Position numbers and translations under genes: made by a program | Part shown: one piece after another, positions 28,379 to 36,634 of the stretch | Layout of the letters: every line of letters starts with the position of its first letter | Numbering within the stretch: position 1 is the first letter of the stretch | Notes under the pieces: generated by a model | Databases searched by the model: none | Told to the model about the DNA's origin: nothing | The model's input: the letters and a program-made list of their open reading frames with translations, nothing else | Assembly (NCBI GenBank): GCA_023433925.1 | Contig: JAEYTO010000015.1 | Coordinates: 1 to 62,623, forward strand | Length of the DNA: 62,623 nucleotides | Direction of reading: 5' to 3' | From: Pseudomonadota bacterium | Lineage (GTDB): Bacteria; Desulfobacterota; Desulfovibrionia; Desulfovibrionales; Desulfovibrionaceae

Positions 28379-30095
28379 GACGCCGCCCGTGGAAACCAAG
28401 GGCCCGCCCCCGGACCTGCACGGCCCGAGGGACATCGAGCCCCGGCGCTACACCATCCTGCGCCGCAAGTTCGTGACCATCATGGCCCTGGTGGCCGTGG
28501 TCCCGCTCGTCATCATGGGCGTCATCAACTACCTGGAATTCCAGTCGGCCCTGAACCGGGAGATCCAGAATCCGTTGCGCGGACTGCTCAACAAGACCAA
28601 GGGCAGCATCGAGCTCTATCTTGCCGAGCGCGCCTCCATGGTCAGCTTCATTTCCCAGGCCTACGGCTTCGATGAGCTGGCCGACGAGGCCACCCTGCGG
28701 CACATCTTCAAGGTGCTCGTCACGACATCCGAGGACTTCGTCGATCTGGGGCTCATCGGCCAGGACGGAGTGCAGGCGGCCTACACGGGACCGTACTCCC
28801 TCAAGGGGGCCGACTATTCGGACGAGCCCTGGTTCCAGCTCGTCCAGATCAAGGGCCTGTACATCTCCGACGTGTTCATGGGCTTCCGGCGCTTCCCGCA
28901 CATGGTCATCGCCGTGCGCCACCTGAGCGACGACGGGCGCTTCTGGATCGTGCGCGCCACGCTGGACACGGGCAAGTTGGACAAGATCATCGCGGCCATG
29001 GGCCTGGAGCCCGGCTCCGACGCCTTCCTTCTCAACAGGGAGGGGATTCTCCAGACCAGCTCGCGGCTGTACGGCGGAGTCCTGGAGAAGGCGCGCATTC
29101 CCCTGCCGCCGCCGAGCTACGAGATCAACCTCCAGGACACCAAGGACCCGCAAGGCCGGGACGTGTACATGGCCTACTCCTACTTCCCGGACGTCAATTT
29201 CATCCTGGTGGCCGTCAAGTCGCGCGTCGGGGCGTTGCAGACCTGGTCCGCGGTCAAGGGGGAGCTGCTGATCATCTTCGCGTTCGGCACGCTGACCATC
29301 CTGTTCGTGGCCAACCGCATGGCCCGCGGTCTCGTGCAGCGGCTCAAGGAGAGCGACGAGCGCCGGGAGCTCGCCTTCCGGGAGGTCGAGCACAACCAGC
29401 GGCTGTCGTCCATAGGCCGGCTGGCCGCCGGCTTGGCCCACGAGGTGAACAATCCGCTGGCGATCATCAACGAGCAGGCCGGCCTGCTCAAGGACCTGCT
29501 CGCGCGCCAGGCCGACAGCCCGGGCAAGGAGCGCTACACCCGCCTGGCGGACGCCATCCTCGCGGCGGTGAAGCGCTGCCGGAGCATCACCCACAACATG
29601 CTCGGTTTCGCCAGGCGCATGGAAATCTCCATGGACCAGCTCAACATCAACGAGATCCTCTCCGAGACGCTGAGCTTCCTGTGCAAGGAGGCCGAGTCGC
29701 GGGACGTGGAGATCGCCCTGGATCTCGATCCGGCCCTGCCGCGGATTCCCTCGGACCGCGGCCAGATCCAGCAGGTCTTTCTGAACATCTTCAACAACTC
29801 CCTGGCGGCGGTTGGCGATCACGGACGCATCGGCGTGTCCACCAGGGACGGCGAGCAGATGATCGAGGTGTCCATCCAGGACAACGGCTGCGGCATGTCC
29901 AAGGAGACCATGGAGCACATCTTCGAGCCGTTCTTCACGACGCGCAGGGGCAAGGGCACCGGACTCGGGCTCTCGATCACCTACGGCATCGTCAAGCGCC
30001 TGGGCGGCGATATCGACGTCAAGAGCGCGCCGGGAGAGGGCACGACCTTTACGGTATTCCTGCCGAAGCAGGGCAAGTTGGAAGCGAGGGATTAA
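28371..30095 (+). CDS. Membrane sensor histidine kinase with Cache sensor
   Basis: This 574-residue protein has two membrane helices (about 32-52 and about 300-320) that bracket a periplasmic double-Cache-like sensor ('DFVDLGLIGQDGVQAAYTGPY', 'SDEPWFQLVQ'). A dimerisation domain follows, with phosphoacceptor H357 (LAHEVNNPLAI). The HATPase has an N box (FLNIFNNSLAAV), 'DNGCGM', 'FEPFFTTRRGKGTGLGLSI' and a 'GEGTTFTVFLP' end. The ATG at 28371 lies within the NifX-like stop. It is probably the input kinase of the locus, sensing a periplasmic ligand. Confidence 0.93.
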   Translation: MAKTPPVETKGPPPDLHGPRDIEPRRYTILRRKFVTIMALVAVVPLVIMGVINYLEFQSALNREIQNPLRGLLNKTKGSIELYLAERASMVSFISQAYGFDELADEATLRHIFKVLVTTSEDFVDLGLIGQDGVQAAYTGPYSLKGADYSDEPWFQLVQIKGLYISDVFMGFRRFPHMVIAVRHLSDDGRFWIVRATLDTGKLDKIIAAMGLEPGSDAFLLNREGILQTSSRLYGGVLEKARIPLPPPSYEINLQDTKDPQGRDVYMAYSYFPDVNFILVAVKSRVGALQTWSAVKGELLIIFAFGTLTILFVANRMARGLVQRLKESDERRELAFREVEHNQRLSSIGRLAAGLAHEVNNPLAIINEQAGLLKDLLARQADSPGKERYTRLADAILAAVKRCRSITHNMLGFARRMEISMDQLNINEILSETLSFLCKEAESRDVEIALDLDPALPRIPSDRGQIQQVFLNIFNNSLAAVGDHGRIGVSTRDGEQMIEVSIQDNGCGMSKETMEHIFEPFFTTRRGKGTGLGLSITYGIVKRLGGDIDVKSAPGEGTTFTVFLPKQGKLEARD

Positions 30096-30496
30096 TGGAG
30101 AAATCCTCTTGGAAGGTCCTTCTGGTCGATGATGAGCAAGCCTTCATCACGACTCTGGCCGAGCGCCTGGACCTGCGGGGCATCGCGGCGCGCGTCGCCC
30201 ACGACGGCCTCCAGGCCCTGGAGGAGGTCGAAAAGGCGATCCCGGACGTGATGGTGCTCGACGTCATCATGCCGGGCATGAAGGGGCTGGAGGTGCTCCG
30301 GCGCGTCAAGGACAAGCATCCGGCCGTGCAGGTCATCCTCCTCACGGGACAGGGCTCCACACGGGACGGCATAGAGGGCATGCGCCTGGGGGCCTTCGAC
30401 TACATGATCAAGCCCCTGGACATCGACGTGCTCATCGAGAAGCTGGAGGAGGCCGTGCGCGCGGGGCGCGAGCTTCGCGGGGCGGATAATGGCTGA
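30095..30496 (+). CDS. Single-domain response regulator (receiver)
   Basis: This 133-residue stand-alone receiver has all catalytic residues: D12/D13, phospho-acceptor D56 (VMVLDVIMPG), T84 (LLTGQGS) and K106 (MIKPL). No output domain follows. It starts inside the kinase stop (TAATG overlap at 30095) and overlaps the next gene by 8 bases, so translation is coupled to both. It is a plausible phosphate shuttle between the kinase and the phosphotransfer-like protein. Confidence 0.92.
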   Translation: MEKSSWKVLLVDDEQAFITTLAERLDLRGIAARVAHDGLQALEEVEKAIPDVMVLDVIMPGMKGLEVLRRVKDKHPAVQVILLTGQGSTRDGIEGMRLGAFDYMIKPLDIDVLIEKLEEAVRAGRELRGADNG

Positions 30497-31148
30497 CATG
30501 CGCGAAGCCGAGTTCATGGGCGCGCTCATCGCCTCGGTCTCCCATGAGATGCTGAACGTGCTCGCGACCATCCATCAATCGTCGGGGCTCATGGACGACC
30601 TCATGGGCGCGGGCGTCAGGAAGGGCCTGCTCGGCATCGGCGTGAAGACCGAGTTCGTGCACCAGGAGAAGTTCAAGGCCATCCTCGGGAACATCGGCCA
30701 GCAGGTTCAGCGCGGCATGGCCCTGTCCGAGGCCCTGAACGTCCTGGGCCATGCCCCTGAAATGGATGCGTGGGAGCGCTGCGAGCTGTGGGTCGCGGCT
30801 GGAGCGACCTTGCGGCTTTCCGAGCGCCTGGCCCGCAAGCGCAAGGTCAGGTTCAGCCTGGGGCGGCAACAGGCGCCCGTGCAGGCGGGCCTAGGCTCCA
30901 TCTGGGCCATGATGGCCATCCATGAGGCCATGCAGGCCCTCCTGGCCGGCCTCAAGGACCGCGAGGTCGAGGTCGCGGCCGAGTCGGCTCCCGAAGGCCC
31001 GGTGGTGCGCTTCCGGACGGGTTCGTCCGGCTTGTCGGGGCTCGACGTCCCGGCCAAGGTTCTTACTTTCCGTGAGCGGACCGTTCGCCTGATACCCGCG
31101 GCGGACGGATTGGCGCTCGTATTCCCCCCTGCCGGGGAAGGCGCCTGA
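30489..31148 (+). CDS. DHp-type phosphotransfer-like protein (kinase without a working ATPase)
   Basis: This 219-residue protein begins with a histidine-kinase-like H box (ALIASVSHEMLNVLATIHQS; H19, N23). It lacks the N, G1, F and G2 boxes of the ATPase; the C-terminal half ('IWAMMAIHEAMQALLAGLKD', 'GPVVRFRTGSSGLSG') looks like a collapsed version. This is the architecture of Spo0B and ChpT, which pass phosphate between receivers. The assignment to that role is inferred from structure logic and from its place between two receivers. Transcription and translation are coupled to the preceding receiver. Confidence 0.7.
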   Translation: MADMREAEFMGALIASVSHEMLNVLATIHQSSGLMDDLMGAGVRKGLLGIGVKTEFVHQEKFKAILGNIGQQVQRGMALSEALNVLGHAPEMDAWERCELWVAAGATLRLSERLARKRKVRFSLGRQQAPVQAGLGSIWAMMAIHEAMQALLAGLKDREVEVAAESAPEGPVVRFRTGSSGLSGLDVPAKVLTFRERTVRLIPAADGLALVFPPAGEGA

Positions 31149-31219
31149 AGCGACAAGGGCGACGCATTTAAAAGGCATCGGAATATCCGGCGTGGATATC
31201 AACAGCAAGGAGAGCGAAC

Positions 31220-31681
31220 ATGCCCCTGAAGAAGATCAAGCTGCTGCTGGTGGACGACGAGGAGAACTTCGTCAACACCCTGTCCGAGCGCATGAAGATG
31301 CGCGACGTGCCCTCCAAGGTGGTCTACAGTGGCGAGCAGGCCCTGGAAGTCGTGGAGACCGAGACCCCGGACGTCATGGTCCTCGACCTGCGCATGCCCG
31401 GCATCGACGGCATGGAAGTCCTGCGCAAGGTGCGCAAGGCCCATCCGCGGGTCCAGGTGATCATCCTCACCGGCCACGGCACGACCCTGGACGAGGAGGA
31501 GGCCAAGCGGCTGGGAGCCTTCCACTACCACAAGAAGCCCATCGACATCGACGAGCTCCTTGGCACGGTCAAGAAGGCCTACCGCGAGCGCATCGAGGAT
31601 GCCATGGTCGCGGCGACCTTCGCCCAGGCCGGCGACTTCAACGGCGCCCGGGATATCCTCGACGAGGACAAGCAGAAGTAG
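31220..31681 (+). CDS. Single-domain response regulator with C-terminal helix
   Basis: This 153-residue receiver has D12/D13, D56 (VMVLDLRMPG), T84 (LTGHGT) and K106 (KKPI) intact. A C-terminal extension of about 30 residues (ERIEDAMVAATFAQAGDFNG) follows, and it could bind a partner. It is similar to the receiver at 30095 (same spacing of all key residues), so the two probably arose by duplication. The ATG at 31220 follows AAGGAG. Confidence 0.92.
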   Translation: MPLKKIKLLLVDDEENFVNTLSERMKMRDVPSKVVYSGEQALEVVETETPDVMVLDLRMPGIDGMEVLRKVRKAHPRVQVIILTGHGTTLDEEEAKRLGAFHYHKKPIDIDELLGTVKKAYRERIEDAMVAATFAQAGDFNGARDILDEDKQK

Positions 31682-31692
31682 GGGGCCGTGCC

Positions 31693-32793
31693 ATGAGCCA
31701 TCCGGTGCTGCTCGTCGATGACGAGACAGCCTTTGTCGACGCCCTGGCCGAGCGGCTGGAGGCGCGCGGCATCGAGGTCGCCGTGGCCTACGACGGAGAC
31801 ATGGCGCTGGAGAGGCTCTCGGAGGATGTCCATGTGGTCGTCCTCGACGTCAACCTTCCGGGAAGGAGCGGCCTGGAGGTCCTGGGCGCCATCAAGGAGC
31901 GCTCCTCCCTCGTGGAGGTGCTCATGCTCACCGGGCAGGCGGATGTGCGCACGGCCGTGGAGGGCATGAAGCGCGGGGCGGCCGACTACCTCCTCAAGCC
32001 CGTGGAGCTCGGCGTCCTCCTGGAGGCCATCCGCAGGGCCGAGGGGCGGCGCGTGCAGACGCTCGAAAGCCGCAGGTTGCGCGAGGCGGCGCAACTCGTC
32101 ACGTTGGGCGGCCTGGCGCGCGGGGTGGCCCACGAGCTGAACAACCCGGTGAATGTCATGGTCACCTCGGCCGGCTGGATGCTCGACCTCCTGGCCGACG
32201 AGGCCAAGGCATGCCCGGCGTCCGACGAGCTCAGGGACTCGGCCGAGCGCATCGTGGAGCATGGCCGGCGATGCAAGGAGCTGACCCTCAAGCTCCTGAA
32301 ATACTGCGGCCAACGCGACATGAGGATCCGCGAGAACGACCTCGCGGCGGCCGCGGCCAAGGTGCTCGGCGGCATCGCCCCCAAGGCCGAGGCCCGTGAG
32401 GTGACGGTCAAGGAGGACATTCCGAAAGGTTTGCCGACCCTGCTCTGGCCGCCCGCCGACTTGGAAGAGGTCTTGAGCGTGCTCGTGGACAACGCCCTGG
32501 AGGCCATGACCGGACCCGGCGGCAAGATCGAGCTTTCCGCCCGCGTTATCGACCGGAGTTTGGTGATCGCCGTGGCCGACAGCGGCCACGGCATCTCCAA
32601 AGACATCCTGCCGAGGATCTTCGACCCCTTCTTCTCGACCAAGGAACCAGGTCAGGGCATGGGCCTCGGCCTGGCCATATGCCAGACGGTCGTCACAGGC
32701 CACGGCGGCCGCGTGGAGGTCGAGAGCGAGCCCGGCAAGGGCTCGGTCTTTCGCATCCACGTCCCCCTGGGCGACAGCCCCCGGCGCACCTGA
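31693..32793 (+). CDS. Hybrid receiver-histidine kinase (soluble)
   Basis: This 366-residue protein has an N-terminal receiver (D52, T80, K102), a linker, a dimerisation domain with H147 (GVAHELNNPVNVM) and a complete HATPase ('VLVDNALEAMTGPGG', 'DSGHGISKD', 'FDPFFSTKEPGQGMGLGLAI', 'GKGSVFRIHVP'). No membrane segment is present. The receiver-first order suggests it is controlled by upstream phosphorylation and then feeds another receiver. It starts 11 bases after the previous stop. It is the last gene of the series. Confidence 0.92.
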   Translation: MSHPVLLVDDETAFVDALAERLEARGIEVAVAYDGDMALERLSEDVHVVVLDVNLPGRSGLEVLGAIKERSSLVEVLMLTGQADVRTAVEGMKRGAADYLLKPVELGVLLEAIRRAEGRRVQTLESRRLREAAQLVTLGGLARGVAHELNNPVNVMVTSAGWMLDLLADEAKACPASDELRDSAERIVEHGRRCKELTLKLLKYCGQRDMRIRENDLAAAAAKVLGGIAPKAEAREVTVKEDIPKGLPTLLWPPADLEEVLSVLVDNALEAMTGPGGKIELSARVIDRSLVIAVADSGHGISKDILPRIFDPFFSTKEPGQGMGLGLAICQTVVTGHGGRVEVESEPGKGSVFRIHVPLGDSPRRT

Positions 32794-33095
32794 CGAGCAA
32801 CATCCGCCTTCCCGCCCCGAAGCGCCTTGCAGGTGAACCAGGCAGGGCTTTGTCTCCCCTAGTCCCACCCGCCGAGGTCACTCCTGACAGGGTGGCCCTT
32901 GGAGCCCCTTTATTTGCGGACTGTTCCGGATGCCCGTGAATCGATAGCCCTTCTCGCCCCCCGCCGGTTTTCTCCTCCGCATAACGCGGACGCTTGCCGG
33001 CGGCCAAGGCCGAGGATTACTCCGCCCCTTTCAGACACTCGGCTGGCTTCGGGCTGAACAGCTCCAGCCGGATCGGGCAGGGAATTACCAAAGAG
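32794..33095. other. Intergenic region without a supported gene
   Basis: About 300 bases lie between the last signalling gene and the tRNA terminator. I see no start plus ribosome site. A minus-strand frame 'RLELFSPKPAECLKGAE' near 33016-33066 is short and could be a relic. Confidence 0.4.
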
Positions 33096-33131
33096 AAAGG
33101 GCCCTCGGTTTTCACCGTGGGCCCCTTGATT
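33096..33131 (-). terminator. Terminator of tRNA-Phe
   Basis: On the minus strand AAGGGGCCCACGGTG..CCGAGGGCCCTTTCTCTTT forms a GC-rich hairpin followed by a pyrimidine tract. It is 5 bases beyond the tRNA 3' end. Confidence 0.75.
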
Positions 33132-33135
33132 TCAG

Positions 33136-33211
33136 TGGTGCCGCGACACAGATTTGAACTGCGGACACGGGGATTTTCAGTCCCCTGCTCTACCAACTGA
33201 GCTATCGCGGC
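33136..33211 (-). tRNA. tRNA-Phe (anticodon GAA)
   Basis: This 76-base cloverleaf has acceptor GCCGCGA/TCGCGGC, D arm GCTCAGTTGGTAGAGC and anticodon arm GGGGA-CTGAAAA-TCCCC with GAA at the Phe anticodon. The T arm contains GTTCAAATC, and CCA is encoded. All stems pair. Confidence 0.97.
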
Positions 33212-33336
33212 ACGTTCGAGGGGTGACTAGTAACGAAGCCGTCTCGAGTTTGCAAGCACTTTTTTGCGTCCCAGGTTTTTTGCTCGGCCTGGCGCGGCCA
33301 TGACGCCAGCTTCGGTCGTCGGGCCGGAACAGCCCG

Positions 33337-33567
33337 TTAATCCTGAAAATGGCCGGCGATGACCTCGCCGTCCTGGGGCCTAGCTCGGGCGTCGAGCTCC
33401 TTGGACTCGCCGTGGCAGCGGAAGCCGCCATCGACGGAGGCGACGTAGCCCGCGGACAAGACTTTGGAGTAGGGGATGACCTCGCGCAGCTCCTCATGGC
33501 GGATGCGGTCCGGGAAGAGCACGGGCACGGCCTGGCCGGAGAAGTCCTCGAAGATGATGTACTTCAC
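33337..33567 (-). CDS. Small hypothetical protein coupled to the FAD protein
   Basis: This 76-residue protein (MKYIIFEDFSGQAVPVLFPD; 'HEELREVIPYSKVLSAGYV'; 'GGFRCHGESKEL') starts with GTG at 33567, overlapping the stop of the FAD gene (GTGA overlap), so it is translationally coupled to it. It has no membrane segment and no domain that I recognise. Its co-expression suggests a role with the oxidoreductase, which cannot be defined. Confidence 0.65.
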   Translation of the reverse strand: MKYIIFEDFSGQAVPVLFPDRIRHEELREVIPYSKVLSAGYVASVDGGFRCHGESKELDARARPQDGEVIAGHFQD

Positions 33568-35063
33568 GACACTGGCTCCGGGTCTGTGGTGGTTTCGATA
33601 CCTTGGGGCATAGCATCGGCACGGCCTTGGGGCAAGGAGGTCCGCGCGGGCTCGCTGCCGCCGAGCTTCCTGACGATGGCCTTGGCCGGGATCATGCCCG
33701 TGGCCGCGGCGGAGACGATGTTGCCCGCCACGCCTGGACCGTCGCCGGCCACATACAGGCCTTCCACCGTGGTCATGAGGTCGTTGTCCGTCACGATCTG
33801 GGTGGCGAAGAACTTGATCTCGGGCGCATAGAGCAGCGTCTCGTCATTGGATACGCCGGGCACCACGAGGTTGAGCTTCTCCAGGCCCTCGGTGAGGTTG
33901 GTCAGGATGCGCTCGGGCAGGGCCATGGCCAGGTCGCCGCAGGTCACGTTCTGCATGGTCGGCTCGATGTAGCCCTTCTTGATGCGGTTCCAGGTCGAGC
34001 GACGGCCGCGCTTGAGGTCGCCGAAGCGCTGCAGGATGGGCTTGCCGCCGCCGATGAGCGTGGCTAGGCGGCCGATGGCCTCGCCATAGGCCTGGTTGTC
34101 GGTCACGGGCTCGGTGAGCACGACCTTGGACAGGAAGGCGAAGTTCGTGTTCTCGCTCTTCTTGTCCATGAAGGCGTGCCCGTTGACGCACACGAAGTCT
34201 TGGTAGTTCTCCAGGGCCACGAATCCGCCGCGGTTGGTGCAGAAGGTGCGCGTGGAGTCGTCGTATTTGGGCGTCTGCACGAAGAAGGTCGGGTCGTAGA
34301 TGATGTCCGTCAGGTCGCTCATGACGTCGTTGTGCACCTCGACGCGCACGCCGACCTCGATGCCGCGCTGGCTCATGCCCAGCCCGAGCCTGCCGGCCAC
34401 CTTGCCCACCCACTCGGCGCCCACGCGGCCGGGCGCGAGCACGACATTGGGAGCCTGGTACACGCCCTGGGACGTGACCACGCCCGTCACGCGGCCTTGG
34501 TCCACGAGCACGTCCAGGACCTCCTCGGAGGTCCTGATGGTCACGCCCTTGGAGCTGAGGTGCTCGGCCATGCGCGTGATGTGGCTCGGCAGATAGTCCG
34601 TGCCCAGATGCTTCTGCCTGATGATGAGCAGGTCGATGCCGACCTGCTTGGCTTGCTTGCGGATGGCCTGGGCGGCCTCCATGTCCGTGGGGTAGACCGG
34701 CCCGTCCATGCCGAAGCGGTTGAAGACCTCCTCGGTCTCCTGGATGAGCCGCTCGGCCTCGGGGCGCGGCATGAACTGGGTCAGGTCGGTCTTGCCCAGC
34801 TTGTGAATGAAGTTGAGCTTGCCGTCGGAGAACAGGCCGGCCCCACCGATGCCGCACAGGATGTTGCACGGCTTGCACTTGGTGCAGTAGGTCCATTCGC
34901 TGATGGGGCACTTGCGGCCTTTGGAGCCCTTGCCCTTCTCGATGATGAGCACGTTCAGATCGGAATGCTCGGCAAAGCTCCAGGCCGAGAAGAGCCCGGC
35001 GGGCCCGCCGCCCACGATGATCACGTCGAAATGCTTCCGTTCGGCCTTGCGTGTCTTGGCCAT
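33564..35063 (-). CDS. FAD-dependent oxidoreductase (COG2509-like) with Cys cluster
   Basis: This 499-residue flavoprotein has an N-terminal Rossmann motif (VIIVGGGPAGLFSAWSFAEH) and a C-terminal FAD motif ('GLYVAGDGPGVAGNIVSAAATG'). Residues about 53-70 hold an unusual Cys-rich segment (CPISEWTYCTKCKPCNILC) that may bind an Fe-S cluster or zinc. 'GIGGAGLFSDGKLNFIHKLG' follows. The substrate is unknown. The ATG at 35063 has CAGGAGA upstream. The small gene at 33567 follows with overlap. Confidence 0.85.
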   Translation of the reverse strand: MAKTRKAERKHFDVIIVGGGPAGLFSAWSFAEHSDLNVLIIEKGKGSKGRKCPISEWTYCTKCKPCNILCGIGGAGLFSDGKLNFIHKLGKTDLTQFMPRPEAERLIQETEEVFNRFGMDGPVYPTDMEAAQAIRKQAKQVGIDLLIIRQKHLGTDYLPSHITRMAEHLSSKGVTIRTSEEVLDVLVDQGRVTGVVTSQGVYQAPNVVLAPGRVGAEWVGKVAGRLGLGMSQRGIEVGVRVEVHNDVMSDLTDIIYDPTFFVQTPKYDDSTRTFCTNRGGFVALENYQDFVCVNGHAFMDKKSENTNFAFLSKVVLTEPVTDNQAYGEAIGRLATLIGGGKPILQRFGDLKRGRRSTWNRIKKGYIEPTMQNVTCGDLAMALPERILTNLTEGLEKLNLVVPGVSNDETLLYAPEIKFFATQIVTDNDLMTTVEGLYVAGDGPGVAGNIVSAAATGMIPAKAIVRKLGGSEPARTSLPQGRADAMPQGIETTTDPEPVS

Positions 35064-35278
35064 GAGTATCTCCTGATGCGCGGTCCTCGGGCAGGCGTCA
35101 TTCTCCGCTGAGCAGGGCATCGCCGGCCCCTTGCGGAGCGCGCATGCCGGATGCGGCCAAGCGGAAGGGCGGGGAGGTGCGTTCACACCCAGGCGGATAC
35201 CATTGGACGCCAGCCCGGAGTGTCCACTTTATGAGGTTCTTTCAGGAAAATGCAAGCTGAAAGGGCTTGGGCGCCGTT

Positions 35279-35426
35279 TAGCAGACTGTTGAAAAAAGCC
35301 GTCCTGGCTTTTTTCAACTTCGCAATGCCTGAGCAAAGCTCAAGCATTGCTCACGGATGCCGCGCACCTATTCGCATCCGGCGGGCCATCCTGGCCCGCT
35401 CAGCCTGCATTTCAACAGGCTGTTAG
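35279..35426. repeat. MITE-like repeat family B, full copy B3
   Basis: This 148-bp element has inverted ends TAGCAGACTGTTGAAAA (left) and TTTCAACAGGCTGTTAG (right). It includes a hairpin AAAAAGCC..GGCTTTTTT and the internal 'GCATTGCTCACGGATGCCGCG'. TA flanks both sides. Its right end contains the TAA stop (read on the minus strand) of the cytochrome b gene. Confidence 0.8.
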
Positions 35427-36133
35427 GCCTTGCGCTCGCGATCGAAGGAATCCAGGCCATGGCGGCGGACCGCGCGGCTGCGGGGCATGCCGCCGCGCAG
35501 GAAATCAGAGAAGGGCACCCCGCGGTTCTCCAGCAGGATCTTCTTGCAGGCGTGGAAGGCGATGAAGCCCAGGCTCATGGTCACGCTCAGGGAGTGCGCC
35601 GGCAGGGCCCAGGCCGGCTCGGCCATGGGCGCGCCGAGGCGCGGCAGGGCCATGAGCGTGCCCGAGACCGCGGCCACGGCGAAGCCGAGCACCACGGCCT
35701 GAGCGTACATGCGCTGGCCGGGCGTGTAGCGGCCGCGATGTTCCGCCGGGCCACGACCGCGCAGGAAACGCAGGTTGTCGCGCACGGCCCAGCGCAGGGC
35801 CGCGCCGGGCGGGACGGTGAAGATCGTGGTCAGGAAGCGCAGGGTCGGCCTGGGCCGCAGCACGGCCAGCAGGAGCATGGACACGGCCCAGGCCCAGCCG
35901 GCAAGGGCATGGGCCAGAAGCAGGCCCGCCTTCCCGCCCAGATTCTCGTGCAGGAGCATGCGCCAACGGCTGGCCTCGGACCAGGATTCCGCCGCTTCGG
36001 GCATGACGGCCAAACCCGTCACGAGCATGACGGTCACGCAGGCCGCGTTGAGCCAATGTACGGCCACGGCCGCCGCGCCGTGGCGGAGCAGAACGGGCTC
36101 GGGCGGGCGGAGCATGTCGCGCAGGGCGGCCAC
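35423..36133 (-). CDS. Cytochrome b561/formate-dehydrogenase-gamma-like membrane protein
   Basis: This 236-residue protein has four to five membrane helices with heme-ligand His candidates (RHGAAAVAVHWLNA; 'LLHENLGGKAGLLLAHALAGWAW'; 'PAHSLSVTMSLGFIAFHACKK'). It fits the b-type cytochrome subunits that pass electrons between periplasmic dehydrogenases and quinones. The GTG start at 36133 has GGGAGG upstream. No dehydrogenase subunits are next to it, so the partner is elsewhere. Confidence 0.82.
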   Translation of the reverse strand: MAALRDMLRPPEPVLLRHGAAAVAVHWLNAACVTVMLVTGLAVMPEAAESWSEASRWRMLLHENLGGKAGLLLAHALAGWAWAVSMLLLAVLRPRPTLRFLTTIFTVPPGAALRWAVRDNLRFLRGRGPAEHRGRYTPGQRMYAQAVVLGFAVAAVSGTLMALPRLGAPMAEPAWALPAHSLSVTMSLGFIAFHACKKILLENRGVPFSDFLRGGMPRSRAVRRHGLDSFDRERKA

Positions 36134-36443
36134 TCAGAGCCTCCCTGGGCGGCGAGCCCTGCCAGGCGGCATCAGCAATCCATACAAGCCGCGCCCGGCC
36201 TTGTCCGTGCGATCGTCGCCCGAAAAGTCCCGAATACGCACATGGCCCCCTGCTACCGCGCCTTCGGCCTCGGCTTTCTGCCTCCAGGGCCGGCCAAGGC
36301 CCGCCAATACGGGCAGCATATGCAAATATGCAGAATGGGGCGCGACTTGGCTATCGGACGGCCGCTCATGCGCGCGTCATCCGGCGGCCTACGACCCGAG
36401 ATTTACCTACGCGCTTTGCCTGAACGGCATATAACCATGGGGT
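36134..36443. other. Intergenic region without a supported gene
   Basis: About 300 bases precede the double hairpin at 36444. They hold only overlapping, low-quality frames and AT-rich spots such as GCATATGCAAATATGCA (about 36315). I see no gene. Confidence 0.45.
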
Positions 36444-36502
36444 CAAGGGGCCCGTGGCCCCTTGCGGGAGAGGGTCTGGGAGAGGGCGCGAAGCCCTCTC
36501 CC
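36444..36502. repeat. Intergenic double-hairpin repeat family C, copy 3
   Basis: CAAGGGGCC-CGT-GGCCCCTTG (36444-36464) is followed by GGGAGAGGGC-GCGAA-GCCCTCTCCC (about 36478-36502). The two-hairpin design equals copies at 40205-40261 and 49660-49717. It lies beyond the 3' end of the gene at 36632 (minus). Confidence 0.85.
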
Positions 36503-36510
36503 AGTTGTTC

Positions 36511-36634
36511 CTTGATCAGCTTGACCTTGAGATGCTCGCTCCGGCGCTGACGGCGCAAGTGAATCGCGCCCAGGCCCACGCGGCAGCCATGCCGGCGCAT
36601 GGCGTGCAGAGCATTTTCAAAAGCGGATGCTCTA
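36511..36634. repeat. MITE-like repeat family A, diverged copy A4
   Basis: This copy has the same orientation as A3, with a degenerate left end (about 36511-36535). The middle 'CGGCGCTGACGGCGCAAGTG' and the right end 'AGAGCATTTTCAAAAGCGGATGCTCTA' are conserved in parts. The terminal TA plus preceding bases supply the TAG stop (minus strand) of the DMT gene. Confidence 0.75.

Noticed and set aside
31146..31148. UGA of the phosphotransfer-like gene as possible Sec codon
   Set aside because: The frame after it has no homology and closes soon after, no hairpin with a G-U loop follows, and the next gene starts with its own ribosome site.
33016..33066. Minus-strand fragment 'RLELFSPKPAECLKGAE' as a gene remnant
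   Set aside because: It is too short to assign and has no start or ribosome site.
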